DNA from: Phytophthora sp. 'mugwort'
Lineage: Eukaryota; Oomycota; Peronosporomycetes; Peronosporales; Peronosporaceae
NCBI GenBank assembly: GCA_033558025.1
Contig: JAUCEF010000013.1
Coordinates: 4,519,001 to 4,583,000, forward strand
DNA: 64,000 bases
Reading direction: 5' to 3'
Shown here: in pieces, positions 62,920-64,000 of the stretch
Numbering within the stretch: position 1 is the first letter of the stretch
Layout: every line of letters starts with the position of its first letter
Translations under genes and position numbers: made by a program
The notes under the pieces: generated by a model
What the model saw: only the letters and a program-made list of their open reading frames with translations
Databases searched by the model: none
Told to the model about the DNA's origin: nothing

Positions 62920-64000
62920 GAGTATTGATGGGCCCCGGTGGCCGTGACTGTTGGTGAGCCGAAGCTACCGTGGGAGCTCGGGCGGTTGACGCTCGCGAGG
63001 ATCCACCCCGATGCGGCGTTCGAGTCACGTGCATCTCGGCGTGCACGAGGTTCTGGAGCAACAGCACGGCGGCTGTGGCTAAGGGATGCTGGCGGCTTGA
63101 AGATTCGCGTCCGATAGCCGTGTAGTTGCTGAGGTTCATCTTGTGTGCCCGTCGGCGGGCTGGATCTGCTCTCTCGTTGACACGAGATGCGCACACAGGT
63201 GAGCTCTGAATCGTCCTTTAGTAGGACTTGGGGGGGGGGTCTGGCGTGGGTATTCCTGCACGCCGAGATCCGTTCGAGTTGATCTTGGACTTGGCCGTAG
63301 ATCTTGTGGATCGGTATAGTAAATCGGATCCGGCCTAGTATCGCGTTGAGGGGCTTCCCTTAACCTTTACGTTGCTTGTACCGCTACCAATAGCGGGGAT
63401 CTTGAGGGGGTTGAGAACCGAAGGGCAGACTTCTAGCCAAGCTTATCTAGTAAGTGCCACAAATGGATGGAGTATATTACTTGATTAAAGTATGGACCAA
63501 TGTGGATTCCTATACTAATAACCAGTGTTGTGTACTTCCAAGCAAATTCGATTCTGACTTATGGGGCCCCATGGCCACCACTCATTTCGGCCTTCCCATC
63601 CCACTTGGGCTCCTAGCCACTAGATCTTTACCCACCGTCTACGCTATACAGGTACCGGATCCGGCTTAAGTTCGCGTCCCAATCCAAGTGGGTTGATCAG
63701 CACTTAGCCGGTTGCCGCGCATTCAGGGTCCTGACCCATCCAGTCCGGTCGGGATCCATCAACCAGCTGCCGTTGGCGTCTCCATCATCCTTCCAATCCG
63801 TTACGGCAAACCTTCCCCCATCTTATTGGGAGTGGCTCCTGCCCTGTCTGTTGCGCAAGGTAACTTTCTCTTGTTCACTTCACCACATCCATACTCACCG
63901 AGCGCCAACAGTCAGCGGAATCGGTAAGCTCATCAGTGGCGCTGCCGAAGCGGGCGAGGGTTTCACCTGTTGGCATGTCTCGCACGTCTTGACGTAAGAT
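62920..64000. other. Right-edge region, no gene supported
   Basis: The reverse frames at 62802-63196 are Arg/Ser/Pro-rich by composition only. GGATCCGGC(C/T)TA occurs at 63328 and 63656 in similar contexts, which may hint at retroelement LTR sequence. A run of nine or so G lies near 63230. Confidence 0.35.

Noticed and set aside
62802..63196. Two overlapping minus-strand frames rich in Arg/Ser/Pro
   Set aside because: Their composition is what GC-rich non-coding sequence gives in several frames; no motif or conserved start.

Overview
The window is nuclear DNA of an oomycete, most likely Phytophthora or a close relative. The host genes have short introns (57-97 nt with GTA/GTC-type donors), very small intergenic gaps and protein families typical of stramenopiles with flagella. 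They sit next to degraded transposons. No tRNA or rRNA gene and no CRISPR array was seen. All identifications come from reading the sequence; no database search was possible.

The left third (about 1-21.8 kb) is a compact housekeeping block. A WDFY3/ALFY-type BEACH protein (minus strand, running off the left edge) diverges from a SOSS-B-like single-stranded DNA-binding OB-fold gene. Then follow a twelve-span class III nucleotide cyclase, a four-exon SHIPPO/sperm-tail-like gene, beta-tubulin, an AIM24-family mitochondrial protein, a kinesin-4-like motor, an AMMECR1 homologue and a Cys/His-repeat zinc protein. Several are cytoskeletal, flagellar or signalling genes. I rebuilt exon structures where frame and splice sites agreed.

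From about 22 to 39.8 kb the window is gene-poor and full of decayed elements: a two-gene PIF/Harbinger relic, a Ty3/gypsy integrase fragment, a possible piggyBac tail, one MULE relic, and a second MULE bounded by inverted repeats whose central transposase block lies in the opposite orientation.

From 39.8 to 49.7 kb is a local gene family that I do not recognise as a named system. Its intact member encodes 1868 residues: an N-terminal signal anchor, nine tandem ricin-B-like beta-trefoil modules and a C-terminal domain of unknown function. A relic of the same C-terminal domain lies just upstream and a frameshifted two-module paralogue lies downstream. A small ORF with a possible Crinkler-like header sits between the two large copies. 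This is the best candidate for something undescribed.

From 49.8 to 52.5 kb is an ALIX/Bro1 ESCRT adaptor. The remainder is transposon: a pogo/Tigger element with matching terminal inverted repeats and TA flanks (53.2-56.1 kb), then a long, stop-riddled Ty3/gypsy element (about 56.4-61.7 kb), and unassigned sequence to the right edge.
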